DNA of 64,000 nt from Nicotiana tabacum (lineage: Eukaryota > Streptophyta > Magnoliopsida > Solanales > Solanaceae), in NCBI RefSeq assembly GCF_000715075.1, contig NC_134102.1, positions 101,654,501 through 101,718,500 on the forward strand, in the 5' to 3' direction. Positions 22,991-35,500 of the stretch are shown piece after piece. The notes under the pieces were generated by a model. The model did no database searches, was not told the DNA's origin, and worked only from the letters and a program-made list of their open reading frames with translations. Made by a program: the position numbers and the translations under genes. Within the stretch, counting starts at the first letter, position 1; each line of letters opens with the position of its first letter.

Positions 22991-24293
22991 CTGTAACAGC
23001 TACAGAATTATTTATGTTCCTGACATTTGAAACCACAACACAAATTAGACTAACCAAAAAGATCCACCAAAACATAGTTTATTACCCTAAAAATCAGACC
23101 CATGTGGCTAAGCCACCAATTATCAAACAGCAATCTAGTCGAAAAGATTCAAACAGAACAACAGGTAGAACTAACACATCTCATATGCGTGAAGGTTTCA
23201 AGATTGTTAATAGGTATAATACACACATATAAGAAATAGACGGACACTCAAAGGTTCAATAATAACCAAACCGTGAAAATTTCAAAAGATAGATTCTAAA
23301 AAGACACACCAGACCACATAAAGTTTTTTAAAAGGAAGCTTTATGTTTATCAGAGTCATCAAACAACAATAAAGAAGCAAAAAGGATAGCTTACACATCA
23401 TATTTGCACGAGGCCTATACAACCCCACTGAGCATAAACTGACAATGAAATATACAATATTTAGCTCAATAAAACCATTAGTCCATCATGCTTGCAAACT
23501 ACAGACACTAGCTAGACACAATTTTAACACACACACACACTCAGATATCTACACACAAACATATATACATATACATATACACAGATATATCAGGAATTCA
23601 TCAGAAATGAAAAAACTCAACATGAACTCAACAGCCAAATTGTAATGCCATAAACCAAAAACATCAAGCAAAATACACATCCTAAGACATAAACCAAAAA
23701 CATCAAACAAGTGATTGAGATATTTGCACCTATTTAACAACCAGATATTATGAAAAGCTCCCGTGATTCATATCATCTATATACCTATCTGACGTAGACA
23801 TAAATCTTAAAATAGATTGGAAGACATCTCTACCCAACACATATCAATTAATTGTGACGATTTTCAGGTTACTCCAGCTGTTTACACCGTATATCTCCTA
23901 CCTAAAATGTCTTATTATCAATCTTAATACTTAATGAATAACATGATACCTATGCAAAGAAGTAAAATTAGAAAAGTTTACAAAAGAAAACAACATCTCT
24001 TTCACTCAATTGGGTTATCATATTATTCAATACATAATTCAACGATGCGAGTTTTATACTAATTTAGTAACCTTAAAAAAAACTGGGTAAACAAAGATCC
24101 AAAATTTTCAACTAAAAAAGAAACGGTTTTAAGAAACAATACTAGTATTATATATACAAGGGAAATGAAAATAGCAAGTTATCGATAAAACACTTAACGT
24201 AAATAAACAGGCTAAAACTACGACTAGCATAAGAGAGATTATACGAAAAATACACATGAAAAATTGCAAAGAGATGGAAAATGAAGGCCTTAC
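22991..24293 (-). other. 5' UTR intron of the eEF2 gene
   Basis: On the minus strand a donor TGCACT|GTAAGG (24294/24293) and an acceptor AGCTGTTACAG (ending 22991) bracket about 1.3 kb of T-rich noncoding DNA. Only 16 UTR bases remain between the acceptor and the ATG at 22974. Long leader introns are usual in highly expressed plant translation genes and often raise expression. Inferred from splice signals. Confidence 0.65.
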
Positions 24294-24375
24294 AGTGCAG
24301 AGAGAAGAGAAGGAGGCGGCGAGGTCTTCTCTTTGCAGCACTAAAAATCCCTTGTGCTACTGCTGCTATAAGGGT

Positions 24376-24471
24376 ATTATATACTATTTGTAACTGGGTC
24401 GGTCACAGTCGATTTATGGGCTGGAATGATGGGCTATTTGGGGCCTTATTTTGTATCTTTATTAATGGGCC
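24376..24471 (-). promoter_or_regulatory. eEF2 core promoter: TATA box and three TGGGCY motifs
   Basis: On the minus strand TATATAAT lies at 24383-24376, about 30 bp before a likely start near 24345. Upstream, TGGGCT occurs at 24417-24422 and 24430-24435 and TGGGCC at 24466-24471 (given as plus-strand sequence). TGGGCY (site II) elements are known TCP-linked motifs in promoters of plant ribosomal and translation genes. The first noncoding exon would run from about 24345 to 24294. Confidence 0.6.
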
Positions 24472-24639
24472 TTACTCGAATGTGGGAGAGAGTTGGGGTA
24501 AAAATTGCAGGGGCCGCCCTATTTGGTCGTCCCTTTTTAATTTATACCTGTTTTATTTTTTCGTTTGTATCCGTACCCATTTTTTTGTTAAAAGCATTTT
24601 AAAAAGACGATTTTGCCCTTTTTTTAATAAAAGACTATT

Positions 24640-25290
24640 GACAAAACTGTAGACTGCATGGCAAAACTTCAGCATGTTTTGGTATGAAGTTTTAGCAAAT
24701 GAACTAAATAACCTCAGCATGCATTAGAAAAAAACTAATTAAGAAATTACATACTGCAAGATAAAAACTTAAGTATGTTTAGTCTGAAGTTTTAGCAAAT
24801 GAACTAAAAACTTTAGCTTGTTTAGACTAAAGTTTCGGATAAAATTCATGACAAAACTGTAGACTGCATGACAAAATTTCAGCATATTTTGGTATGAAAT
24901 TTTAGCAAATGAACAAAATAACTTCAGCATGCATTAGCAAACATTCATTCGAAATTTACATACTGCAAGACAAAAACTTAAGCATGTTTAGTCTGAAATT
25001 TTAGCAAATGAACTAAAAAACTTAAGCATGTTTTGTCTAAAGTTTTAGCAAATGAACTAAATAACTTCAGCATGTTTAGACTGAAGTTTCGAATAAAACT
25101 CATGACAAAACTGTAGACTGCAGGATAAATAACTTCAGCATGCATTAGCATGAAGTTTTAGCTTCAATGTGAAACAACGTCATGCTATATTAGCACGAAA
25201 TTTTAGCTTCAACATGAAACAACTTCATGCTACATTAGCATGAAGTTTTAGCTTAAAGGTGAAACAACTTTATACAAATGTGATTCTGAA
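24640..25290. repeat. Minisatellite upstream of eEF2 built from CAGCATG/AGTTTTAGC units
   Basis: GACAAAACTGTAGACTGCA recurs at about 24640, 24850 and 25104, marking higher-order units of roughly 210-255 bp. Inside them a unit with AACTTCAGCATGTTT.G.CTGAAGTTTTAGCAAATGAACTAAAT recurs many times at 45-60 bp spacing. The right end holds a perfect 12+3+12 hairpin (AACTTCATGCTA, CAT, TAGCATGAAGTT) at 25221-25247. There are no coding motifs. It may be the core of a nonautonomous transposon, but I could not find its ends. Confidence 0.8.
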
Positions 25291-26626
25291 GATGAATCTG
25301 GACAAGTTTCTGGTTTTTGATAAAGCTGCTGAGAGGAGAAGAGGAGATCTTTTTTCACAAATGAGGTTGCAGATCACGCGATTAATGCGTGATGCATGTT
25401 TTATATCTTTTGTCAGGATTATAATTGTCATATTATTACGGATTTTTTGTCAGCTGGCTAACAAATCAATAATTTTTAAAAATAAGGTATATGTTAAAAG
25501 GTGACACAAATATAAGGTACGGTTGCAAATCCCCAAAGTTGGGAGTATTTGAAGCCCGTGGTCTAGCAATTACAATTTGTTTTGGGGTATAATGCATAAA
25601 TATCTCCTATACTTGTCCTTTTTTCCCAATCGAACACAATGCCAGCTCTAGGGAGAGCTACTAAAACAATTGCTTTAGGTCACTTAGAATTGAAGGCCCC
25701 AAAAATTTCAAATTATATACTATTACATATTATAAAATTATTATAAAATATACATATTTTATACTTTTTTATTTTGAATGTGATAGAGGTTATTCAAATA
25801 AATAACTCGAATTTTATAATGGATATGCAATATATGACAAGAAACAATTGGATGACGACTTTGTTAATTAAAGAACAAAGGTTCTTGTAATATCTTTTAG
25901 AGTTGATTATTTTTTATAAAGAGTGGATTAAGACATTTGTCACTTCGGTAGATTTGAACTATTTTAAATAATGAAATTATGTTGCCATCTATTTAGTGGT
26001 AGAAAACTGAGATTATTAGAATAAGAGAATTTATAAATGTATTATCTTAACCGTTAATATATGTTTCTTATAAAAATATTCTTTAAGCCTTAGTGAGTAG
26101 AATTATTAAATATTTACAATAGTGAGAACTAGCAAGTAAATGAATGAATGATCAAGATACATACAATATCTTCGATATCATCACAAAAAATAAAAATATA
26201 TTAAATTTTATTTAATAAATTTAAGGCCTCTTATTGAGGTTTGTTTTTAGGCCACCAGTATCGTTAAACCGCCTCTAACTGAACATCTTAACTTTTTGTC
26301 CATTAGGGTTCCTATTTTCGTTGAGATGAAAATATGAAATACATAAATAGCTTTAAAAGTGGATGATCTTAAGTTTTTGTCCCCGCTTGTCTCATGGACA
26401 AAACTTTAAATTTAATAAGTGTTGCCTCTCGCTTGACCCATGGGCAATACTTTTAACTTCTGACTTTAAAATTCTGTCAATAGGGCAAACATAGTCACAA
26501 ATTAAAGATTACCCCAAATATTTCTACATTATTTTGTTTCCATTTGTATACTTGTTTGAATTGGTATAAATATGGGATCTTTACACAAATAGCCGAACGA
26601 ATTTACTATTTACTTTTACTAGCTGG
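25291..26626. other. AT-rich intergenic DNA, possibly with an old unclassified element
   Basis: No gene is visible. A block near 25641-26280 starts CCAGCTCTAGGGAG and ends CGCCTCTAACTG, with GGCCCC- and GGCCTC-rich flanks inside. This could be a decayed DNA element, but the ends match only weakly and no target duplication was found. Confidence 0.3.
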
Positions 26627-27371
26627 TAGGGGTGTACAAATCAAACTGAAAAATCGCACCAAACTGAAAAGTCAAACCAAAACGATTAAATAATTCAACT
26701 AGGTTTGGTTTGATTTAGTTTGGTATTGAGTAAAAAAAACTCGAACCAAACCGACATATTAATATATAATTCTCATATATACTTTTAAGATTTTATAGAA
26801 TTTTCTTTAAAAAACGCCTATTGGAATTCTCTTACGTGATATAATATTTAATAGAATATGAAGTGCTCCATCTTTATTAACTTTAAATAATGCGTTGTAT
26901 GATCACTTTCTTATCAAGTGTTACTGAAATGAGTCAATCTCTTTGTTCTTCCATATTCATATGTCAAGAGCTATTAAATTCTTATATCTTTTTTGAATTT
27001 GAAGTGGTTATTATTATTTTGGGTATCATATTGATTTTTATGTTTAATTACTAAATTCGGTTAACCTTGAAAGTATAAATCAACAAAAAATTATTGTCAA
27101 ACGACTAAAAAAATAACTATCATGTGTTACTAAGAAAATTCTCCCATAAGAATATTTTAATAGATAATATGTTTGTCAAGTTTTTAAATTTTTACTAAAC
27201 ATATATTTACTTATCAAAAATTTAACAAAATAAGATTTAAATAATATCTAAGTAATAAAAAATCTGAAAAATCCAAAAAACACGATAAAATCGAATCAAT
27301 CCAAAATTGATATAGTTGGTTTGGTTTGGTTTTGATAAAAAACGAACCAACCCGGTCCATATACAACTCTA
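26627..27371. mobile_element. hAT-type MITE
   Basis: A 745-bp AT-rich element starts TAGGGGTGTACAAATC and ends in the decayed inverse (reads TAGAGTTGTATATGGACC from the other side). Internal copies of ACCAAACCGA/GGTTTGGTTT pair between the two halves, as in many plant hAT MITEs. Candidate 8-bp target duplications CTAGCTGG (26619-26626) and TTAGCTAG (27372-27379) match at six of eight bases. It has no coding capacity. Confidence 0.6.
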
Positions 27372-28306
27372 TTAGCTAGTATACATAATTATACATATAT
27401 TATACATCTGGTGGCTATTTTTAATTTAAATAATTGGGTGGACGAATATTTAGATTAATTATTCTATAAATATGTTCTATTGTGCCCACGCGACACATGT
27501 AGTGTTTGCACGAAATGGGTAGCGCGTGAGAAGATATATATATATATATATATCTGGCCACGCGTGTTGCGCGTGTACCTCTTATCGGTGAATATAATAT
27601 TTTAAAAATGACATAGATATTAATTATAAAACAATCAAATATAATTTCTTGAAAATGATAAGGTGTACGACCTAGATAAGTCAAGAGAGGAAGATAATTA
27701 AACTGTTTTTGTTAATATTGCATAAATGACATGTTTAACTTTAATTTCATGTGCTTGAAGTATTCAAAAATAATTAATTACCCAAATAGACTTTTAGATT
27801 GTTATTTTTATTAGAATGTGGATTTACATGTTTGTACAAAAATATTTCTTAAATAATTTTGTTTGAAGGGCAAAATAGTCATTCAACTTTATATGACTAT
27901 TTTAATCTTTTAACTTTGACTTAGGATTTTCATATATGATATATATATGGAACGTAAATAGTTTTGACTTGTGTGCTAAAATATTTTTGCCCATAATAAT
28001 GGCATTCATCTAACAAAAGTACATGATAGCACTTGGCTTGAGGCAAAAGCCCCACAACTGAAATTATTACAAACTCTTTTTTTTTCTTTTAATTCCTCTT
28101 GTTTGTTTATGCACAATTCTCTAGATTTCAACACCAGAGAAAATCTAAAAATTATTTCACGAGTCTCAGTTACCTGCTTCTTGATCATTTCCCCTTGCTT
28201 TCAATGAAAGTCCATGCACACTTATTTTCTGCAGCAGTAGGACCCTAGTAATAGGAAACCACCTACTTTTCTACTACACAACTTTGATTATTCAAACTAC
28301 TCTTAG
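27372..28306. other. Intergenic DNA before the IQM gene, with a short (TA)n
   Basis: No gene is seen. A (TA) run sits at about 27535-27553 between GAGAAGATAT and ATATCTGG, forming a palindrome, followed by a GC-richer ACGCGTGTTGCGCGTGT patch. The remainder is AT-rich. Confidence 0.45.
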
Positions 28307-28314
28307 TATAAATA
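28307..28314 (+). promoter_or_regulatory. TATA box of the IQM gene
   Basis: TATAAATA lies in AGTATAAATATGTG, about 30 bp before a likely start near 28340. A noncoding first exon would end at the donor TTCAAG|GTGAGG (28448/28449). Confidence 0.55.
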
Positions 28315-28339
28315 TGTGACTGCTAACAAGTCAGACTCC

Positions 28340-29008
28340 TACACATTATTTTCTTGCTTATACTTATCCCTTCAAACTAAAACTCGTTCTTTAATTTGAG
28401 AGCAAAAAAGAAAGGGAAGAATTCAAGAGTCTGTTTTTGTTTTTCAAGGTGAGGAATTACTACAATTATGGGTTGCTTTTTACTGCTTCTTTGTTGTTGG
28501 TGTGTGGGTAGAGTTTGTAGGTTCAGTGTTAATTTCTTGAGCTGTTGTGTTTTGTTAAAATTAAGCAGATGATAGTGTTGCTTGAAACTATTCCATGAAA
28601 TGACCTGCAGACCTTACATATTTCATCAATTTTGAAAACTGAGGTGTTAGTTTGCTCTCCCCGGCTTTTTGTCCATTGATAATTTGTATTTTGAGTTTTT
28701 TTTTAAATATTAATAATGTTGCCGAAGTGCCCTTTTTCTGTTTTAGAGAGAAGACATGTTGATTTTCCCACTGTCCCTTCTCTAGTTACAGAATTTTCTT
28801 GAATTCTTTTGTTTTTATGCTATTGCTGAAAAAAGTTAAGGTTCTCCTCTTTTATTTGTGGGGTTTTTGGGAAAAGTTGCTATTTACCTTTGGAGTTTTT
28901 AGTGACTTTGAATTATTTGGAATTTCCTAATTTGAAACAAAATCAATGGTTTCTTTTAGCAGGATTCATTATAAGGCATCTGAGGTCAAATTGCAGCTTG
29001 TCCAGTGA
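28340..29008 (+). other. 5' leader of the IQM gene with one UTR intron
   Basis: The donor at 28449 (CAAG|GTGAGG) and acceptor TTTTAGCAG at 28962 give a 514-bp leader intron. An alternative acceptor (AAATTGCAG) lies at about 28996. The leader then runs to ATG 29009. Confidence 0.55.
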
Positions 29009-31267
29009 ATGGGACTCTCTCTTTCAATACTCTTATCAGCATGGAATGAAATTCTAAGGCATAGTTATCTTATTTTTCCGGACACAATGGGAAGATCTAT
29101 TGTCAGATCAGTAAGCATTGAGAGGAAAAATGGAGAACTATCTTTGAGAAAACTCAGTTTCAAAGAAAAAGATGCTAAGAATGTTAGGATGTCTGATTAC
29201 TCAGAAGAAAGTCCAAAATATGAGAAACAAAAGCTTAAAACTTGTACTCCACTTAATAGTTTGGTAATTGACAATGGAAAAATGGATTCAGTACCAAGAC
29301 TCTCAATTCCAGAACCCTTTGTGTTCTCTTCTCCGCGACCTGTTACTGAGCTTGACGCTGCTGCGACTAAGCTCCAGACGGTGTACAAGAGTTATAGGAC
29401 AAGAAGGAACCTTGCTGATTGTGCTGTAGTTGTTGAAGAGCTCTGGTTTGTTTCTTTTGCCGCCTATCTGTTGTGTAAAAGTCAGTTACGTTTGAAGTCC
29501 TGGTTTCTAATTTTTGTCATTCATGTATTTTAGGTGGAAGGCATTGGATTCTGCAGCTTTAAAACAAAGCTCTATATCGTTTTTTGATGTCAATAAACAT
29601 GAAGCTGCGGTGTCACGTTGGTCACGCGCCAGAACACGAGCTGCTAAGGTATGTTAACGAGAACCAAATATAGGTCACATTACTGAATTTTGATAGCAAA
29701 AAGTTTTACTCAAGAATTGAGCAAAATCGTGTTTATGATCTACAGGTAGGCAAAGGTTTATTGAAGGATGAAAAGGCTCAAAAACTGGCTCTACAACATT
29801 GGCTGGAAGCTGTAAGGCCTTGCTGCTATCTGATTTTTTTATGTATATATATTGTTTAACGCATGATTGGCTGGTATTGTCAAAATTGCTTAGGAAGATG
29901 GCGTTTGAATTTGCTGTTTTTTTAACTGCAGATTGACCCACGTCATCGTTATGGGCATAACTTACACTTCTACTATGATGTATGGTCCAACAGCAAAAGC
30001 ACCCAACCTTTCTTCTATTGGTAAGATCGCCTCTCAAAAGCACTAGTAGTTTAGCTTCATTCATCTGTCAAGTTTCCCCTTACATAGTAAGCCTGCTTCT
30101 TTATTGAAGGTTGGATGTGGGTGATGGCAAAGAAGTAAATCTTGAGCGTTGTCAAAGAGTTGATTTGCAACGTCAATGCATCAAGTATTTAGGACCTGTA
30201 AGTCCAATCCAATCTACTTCTCTCTTTTGTAATTGTTGCACTTGCAATGCATAAGTTAGAAGGAAGATAATATATTCAACTTTTTCATGCTTTGTTTTTG
30301 CAGAAAGAAAGGGAAGCCTATGAAGTAATTGTGGAGGATGGCAAGTTAGTTTATAAGCAAAGTGGGACGCTCTTGAATACAACAGAAGGATCGAAGTGGA
30401 TTTTCGTTCTTAGCACTTCAAGAACTCTTTATGTGGGAAAGAAAAAGAAGGGTGTTTTCCAACACTCTAGTTTTCTATCCGGTGGTGCTACGACAGCAGC
30501 TGGTAGATTGGTTGCTCAGGACGGGATTCTTGAGGTAATATTCTCAGATCACACAAAAATATACATATGAATTTCTTTTGTATCATTTCACTGATTTTAG
30601 TCCCATTTTCCCCTGCAGGCAATATGGCCATACAGTGGTCACTATCTTCCTACAGAAGATAATTTCAAGGAATTCATCAGTTTCCTTGAGGAGCACCATG
30701 TTGATTTGGCTAACGTTAAGGTAAATACACCGTCTTTGCTATTCAATGCACATATTCTTGTCCAGTTTAGTGCCGTTTTTGCAAGTAGTAATAATGCTAA
30801 CGGGCAATTCACTAATGATTTTATCTGTGCAGAGATGTGCAATAGATGATGATAGACCTTCATCTAACAAAGACATGGAGAAAACTTTATCACAAACTTG
30901 TGATGCAGATATAGCTAAGGACGATAGCCCGGGCAGTGATATGGCGAAAACAACTGCTCATCAAGAAAATTTTGGGCCTACCGGCGAAGACCACACAGAG
31001 GCACCAGTTATTGACTTGACCAAGCGTTTATCTTGTAAGTGGACAAGTGGAGTTGGTCCCCGCATTGGCTGTGTGAGAGACTATCCCATTGATCTTCAAT
31101 CTCAGGCCCTTGAGAAAGTTAATCTTTCTCCAAGGGTTACATTGTCTCAGCCCAAGAATTGTTATCCAATCCCTTCACCACGACCGAGCCCAAAAATTCG
31201 TGTCTCGCCTAGGCTTGCATACATGGGACTTCCAAGCCCAAGGGTTTCTGTTACTAGTAGTACTTAG
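29009..31267 (+). CDS. IQM: IQM-family calmodulin-binding protein (IQ domain-containing), eight coding exons
   Basis: Coding exons by splice signals and frame are 29009-29445, 29534-29648, 29746-29811, 29932-30020, 30110-30197, 30304-30534, 30619-30720 and 30833-31267. Together they make 1563 nt and 520 residues with frame kept at every junction. An IQ-like motif lies at about residues 117-140 ([18 protein letters not shown]), the usual site for calcium-independent calmodulin binding. The conserved IQM core follows: [54 protein letters not shown] and [22 protein letters not shown]. The tail is rich in Ser/Pro ([14 protein letters not shown]). Plant IQM proteins are linked to calmodulin signalling and stress or hormone responses; the exact paralog is not resolved here. 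An in-frame second ATG at 29088 could also serve. All exons look intact. A nested transposon cluster begins 350 bp after the stop. Confidence 0.93.
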
Positions 31268-31609
31268 GTTGTGAAGTCTCAGGGGAAGGTGAATGATTTA
31301 TTCGCTGATTTTATTGACCTATCAAGTCTTTATCTGTTACTAGCAGTACCCTATCAAGTCTTTAACTCTTAGTTTTAGCTGCAGTGTTTGGTTCCTGAAT
31401 TCTTTGGTGTACATAATAAGATTAAGTTCTTTATAAGAATCATAAGAATATGTTAAAGATTTTTTCTCTAGCTTGCTCTTAGCTTAAACACAACATTGAT
31501 ACTTAGAATTGGTGGGGCGTGCCGGGCGAAGGCAATAGTGGCAATAGTTCTCTAGCTTGCTCTTAGCTTAAACACAACATTGATACTAGAATTGATGGGG
31601 GGTTCCGGG
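31268..31609 (+). repeat. 3' flank of IQM with an 84-bp-period duplication
   Basis: The 3' UTR probably occupies the first 150-200 bases. From 31466 a unit starting CTCTAGCTTGCTCTTAGC is repeated at 31550 with the same order of motifs (ACACAACATTGATAC, AGAATTG.TGGGG, CCGGGC). The second copy ends at the border of the next transposon. Confidence 0.65.
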
Positions 31610-31623
31610 CCACAAGGTTATTA

Positions 31624-32574
31624 TAACCTTGTGGTATCTGGATAATCTGATGAACAAAGGGAACTGAATACACATCTGAATATTAATATGTGTATTAAGA
31701 TTAAAATATCCAAATCTGAATTCACATCTAAATATCAAGATGTTATATTAAGATCTGAATATTAAATAATTAAAACTGTTTGTTTTCTCTACATCTGAAT
31801 GTATAATTTTTTTCTTTATTTAAATATTAATAAATATGAATTCAATCAAATAATACTAATTAATTTTATATTATATTAGTAAAATATTTTTTAAAATTAT
31901 AGGGTGGTTGATGGTGGTGATTGCTAAAGGTTGTGGTTGTGGGTGTTGACTTGGTAGTACATAAACTTCCTACCTATCCCGGTTATTATGGCTAGTAGAT
32001 GGTGGATAACGGTAGTAGTTAACAGTGGTGATTGATGGTGGTGGTGATTAATAACTGCGATGGATGATATATAGTGGTGGTTGATAGTGGTGATCGATGT
32101 TTGTTGTGGTAATAGTGATTGGTGGTGATGGTTGTAAATGATGGCTAGTGGTGGTGACAACTAACATTCGTGCTTGACATCGATGGTAGTTGTGGTTGAG
32201 GATTGGTAGTAATAGGTGGTGGCTAGTGGTGGTGTTAGTCTATAATGGTGGGGAACATCGATAGCAGTGGTGGTGGTAATCTATAATGGTGGGGAACATC
32301 GATAGCAGTGGTGGTGTAAGTTAGTGGTGAAAGTATAGGAGTTATGGTGAAATGTCATTTTTTTTTTTTACATAAATTCTTGAATGTATAACATCTTAAT
32401 GATATTAAGACTACTAAGATCTATTCAGACTCATTAAGTGGTTGTAAAATTTAAAAAAAAAAAACAAACAGACTTAATGGTTAACATTAGAATTATTAAG
32501 ATTCAGACCTAGAAAAGAAATACACTTAATGATTATGATCTGAATTATTAAGATTCAGACTTCCATTAAGTGCA
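31624..32574. mobile_element. Left arm of a TIR DNA element split by the copia nest
   Basis: The left end reads TAACCTTGTGGTATCTGGAT. The right end, 28 kb away at 59777, reads TAACCTTGTGGTACCTGGAT in reverse, and both have TTA outside (31621-31623 and 59778-59780). The interior has AT-rich CTGAATATTAA motifs and a (TGG/TGA)-rich low-complexity stretch at about 31905-32340, with no transposase. The arm ends at GTGCA, the target duplication of the copia insertion. Rejoined length would be about 1 kb. The superfamily is not certain. Confidence 0.75.
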
Positions 32575-33724
32575 TGTTAGGGATATATTAAATATGCCCT
32601 AGATCCAATCTCATATTTGATGATTTGAACATATTTTTGTGAATGTTATTTGATATAAAAATATATATGGCATTTGATATTCATTTATCATAATTATTAT
32701 TAATTGCTTGATTAATTTAATAAGGTCCTTGATTAAATTTTGAGACTTGTCATCATGATGGAATCACGATAATGAGAGTAAAGTCTCTTACAATTTAATC
32801 TAAATTTTGTTCTTGATCGTAGGATTGTTAATTTGGACATTAGTAATCCGATTAGATCAATATTTATGTGATCGTCTTTATGGGATAAAAATTAATTGAT
32901 CTCATTAACTAAATAACATAAATAGATGATGCATATAGAGATATGATAATTGAACCGATCATTGGATAATTCCTAATGGTTAGAATTACCATAAACCGTC
33001 AATAAAATATTCTCTTGAAGAATGTGATGTAAGAGTTTCCTTTGACCTGATATCATCATAGTAATTGACAAGTTATTTATTATGCTTTGATACTAGACAC
33101 CTATGGCCCTAAGGCGATAGTTGAAAGGATATTGGGTACGATTAAATACTTGTAGAGTTAGTGATTGATCAAGATAGAATCTGTCAACTCTTGATAATGA
33201 GTTTAACCAACCAAATTAAGACCTTGGCCAGGGCGATTGAATGAAAGAAGAAAAGAGTTTCTTAGGTCATTCAATGGTCGATTATTTTTGACATGAACAC
33301 ATAGTCGGCCACCTATTAGGATTTGGCAGTTGAACCACATTCTAGGGTGACCCAGAGCTATAAGGACAGAAGGAATTAATACATTATTCTTCTACAGATT
33401 CTTGAGAGTAAATTATATACTTTATACTATCCGGTCGTTAAGGAGTGTTGCTAGACGCCACCCTTGATTAGTATATTGATGTGATCAATTTACTAACGGT
33501 TTAGTATTGAACCTATGGGGTCGCACACTAACGAGTGTTATGATCTTTGCTAAAGGATTAATTACTTTATTATTTGATAATTAAATTAAAGAATTTTATT
33601 AGTCAAATAAATTTAGTTATTAATCCAAATAAAATATTATTATATTCTTTGTTAGCACAGAGGATATAATTAATATCGTGAACAAGTTGAAGTTTTCTAT
33701 TTTAAATAAGAAAATTAAATTACA

Positions 33725-33900
<176 letters not shown>

Positions 33901-34240
33901 AAGTTGTAGAATTCAATTTAGAATTGAATTCCGTAAATGAGTTACATATTTTTATTTTAAAATGTTGACTAAGTTGTAGAATTCAATTTAGAATTGAATT
34001 CCATAAATAAGTTACATGTTTTTATTTTAAAAGTATGACTAAATTATAGAATTCAATTTAGAATTGAATTCCATAAATGAGTTATATGTTTTTATTTTAA
34101 AATGTTGACTAAGTTATAGAATTTAATTTAGAATTGAATTACATAAATGAGTTACATATTTTTATTTTAAAAGTATGACTAAATTGTAGAATTCAATTTA
34201 GAATTGAATTCCATAAATGAGTTACATATTTTTTAAATAT
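33901..34240 (+). repeat. Five 70-bp tandem repeats in the 5' LTR
   Basis: Units start at 33901, 33971, 34041, 34111 and 34181. Each has the dyad GAATTCAATT-TAG-AATTGAATTC (10+3+10) and then CATAAATGAGTTACAT.TTTTTATTTTAAAA. The 3' LTR copy (58757-59215) has about seven units. Confidence 0.93.
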
Positions 34241-35317
34241 TTACCATAAAAGCATGTGATTTGTATTTTCCAATAAAAATTATGTGCATATATATGTGTG
34301 AGTCCTAATTAAGAATAAGGAAGATATAGATCTTATACATATTGTAAAGTCATGTAAAAACCAAGAGAGTTATTCTTGAGAAGAAAATTGTTTTGAGAAA
34401 GTAATAGTGCAATACAAAGCCAAGATAGAAAATACTAGTACGAGAAAATTATTTCTTGTTCTTCTACCTTTGAGTTGAGATTTTTGAGAAAAATTTCAAC
34501 ACAATATTTTCATTCAATTTGTTCGCGGGATTTCATTGATCAAAGAGTTGATAGCAAGGATTAGTCTCGATGTGGATACGCATAGAGTCTTCGCATGTCA
34601 CGACCCGAAATTTCCACCCTCGGGACCGTGATGGCGCCTAACATTTCACTTGCTAGGCAACCCAACGTTAGAATAATATAATTCATTTTAAAACAATATT
34701 TAAATTTATTAATAACAAAGAAACAAATGCGGAAGTAAAGTCTGAAATGTAGTGAATAATCCATAAAAATAACAATATCTAAATACCATCCCAGAATTGG
34801 TGCCACAAGTGCACGAGCTTCTAGAATAATTTAAATAAAGGTCTGAACAAAATAAAGCTATCTAGAAACAAACACACAGCTAAAGTAAAGTAGACGGGGA
34901 CTTCAGAACTGCGGACGCCATGCAGTTATACCTCAAGTCTCCTCTGGTAGCTGAAATCCGAGCAAGTCTATGGGACGCCGCTGGGACCAACTCCAAAATC
35001 TGCACAAGAAGTGCAGAGTGTAGTATCAGTACAACCGACCCCATATACTGGTAAGTGCTGAGCCTAATCTCGACGAAGTAGTGACGAGGCTAAGGCGGGT
35101 CACTTACATTAACGTGTACGCAATATTAGTAATAACAACAAATAATAGAAATAAATCAGGTAACTCATTTATAATAGTTGAAGCCAACTCAACAATCATA
35201 ATCAATTATTATTTCAACCAATTTCCGTTGCAGCATGCATACCGCTCCCACAATATATTCATTTTCAATCCTCCAATATATTTATTTTAATCAAATATAT
35301 ATATAGACTTTTAGATA

Positions 35318-35500
35318 AGTCTGTTGCGGCGTGCAATATGATCCCCCAATATGGACTTTTAATAAGTCGTTTGCGGCGTGCAATCCGATCCCCCAATATA
35401 GACTTTTTAATAAGTCTATTGCGGCGTGCAATCCGATCCCCCAATATATATACACACTTTCATTTCTGTTGCGGCGTGCAACCCGTTCCCCCAATATAAC
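35318..35500. repeat. Tandem repeat of about 66 bp in the family A LTR
   Basis: Four units contain GTTGCGGCGTGCAATCCGAT followed by CCCCCAATATA, at about 35321, 35369, 35418 and 35468, with variable spacers holding GACTTTTAATAAGTC-like dyads. Confidence 0.8.

Noticed and set aside
25641..26280. A complete DNA transposon
   Set aside because: End similarity is only a few bases and flanks do not match as a target duplication.
29009..29533. 174-residue single-exon protein at the IQM start
   Set aside because: It reads through the donor at 29445 into an intron; splicing restores the conserved WWKALD junction.
31924..32160. His/Thr-rich 78-residue frame
   Set aside because: A translation of the TGG/TGA-rich low-complexity stretch in the TIR element.
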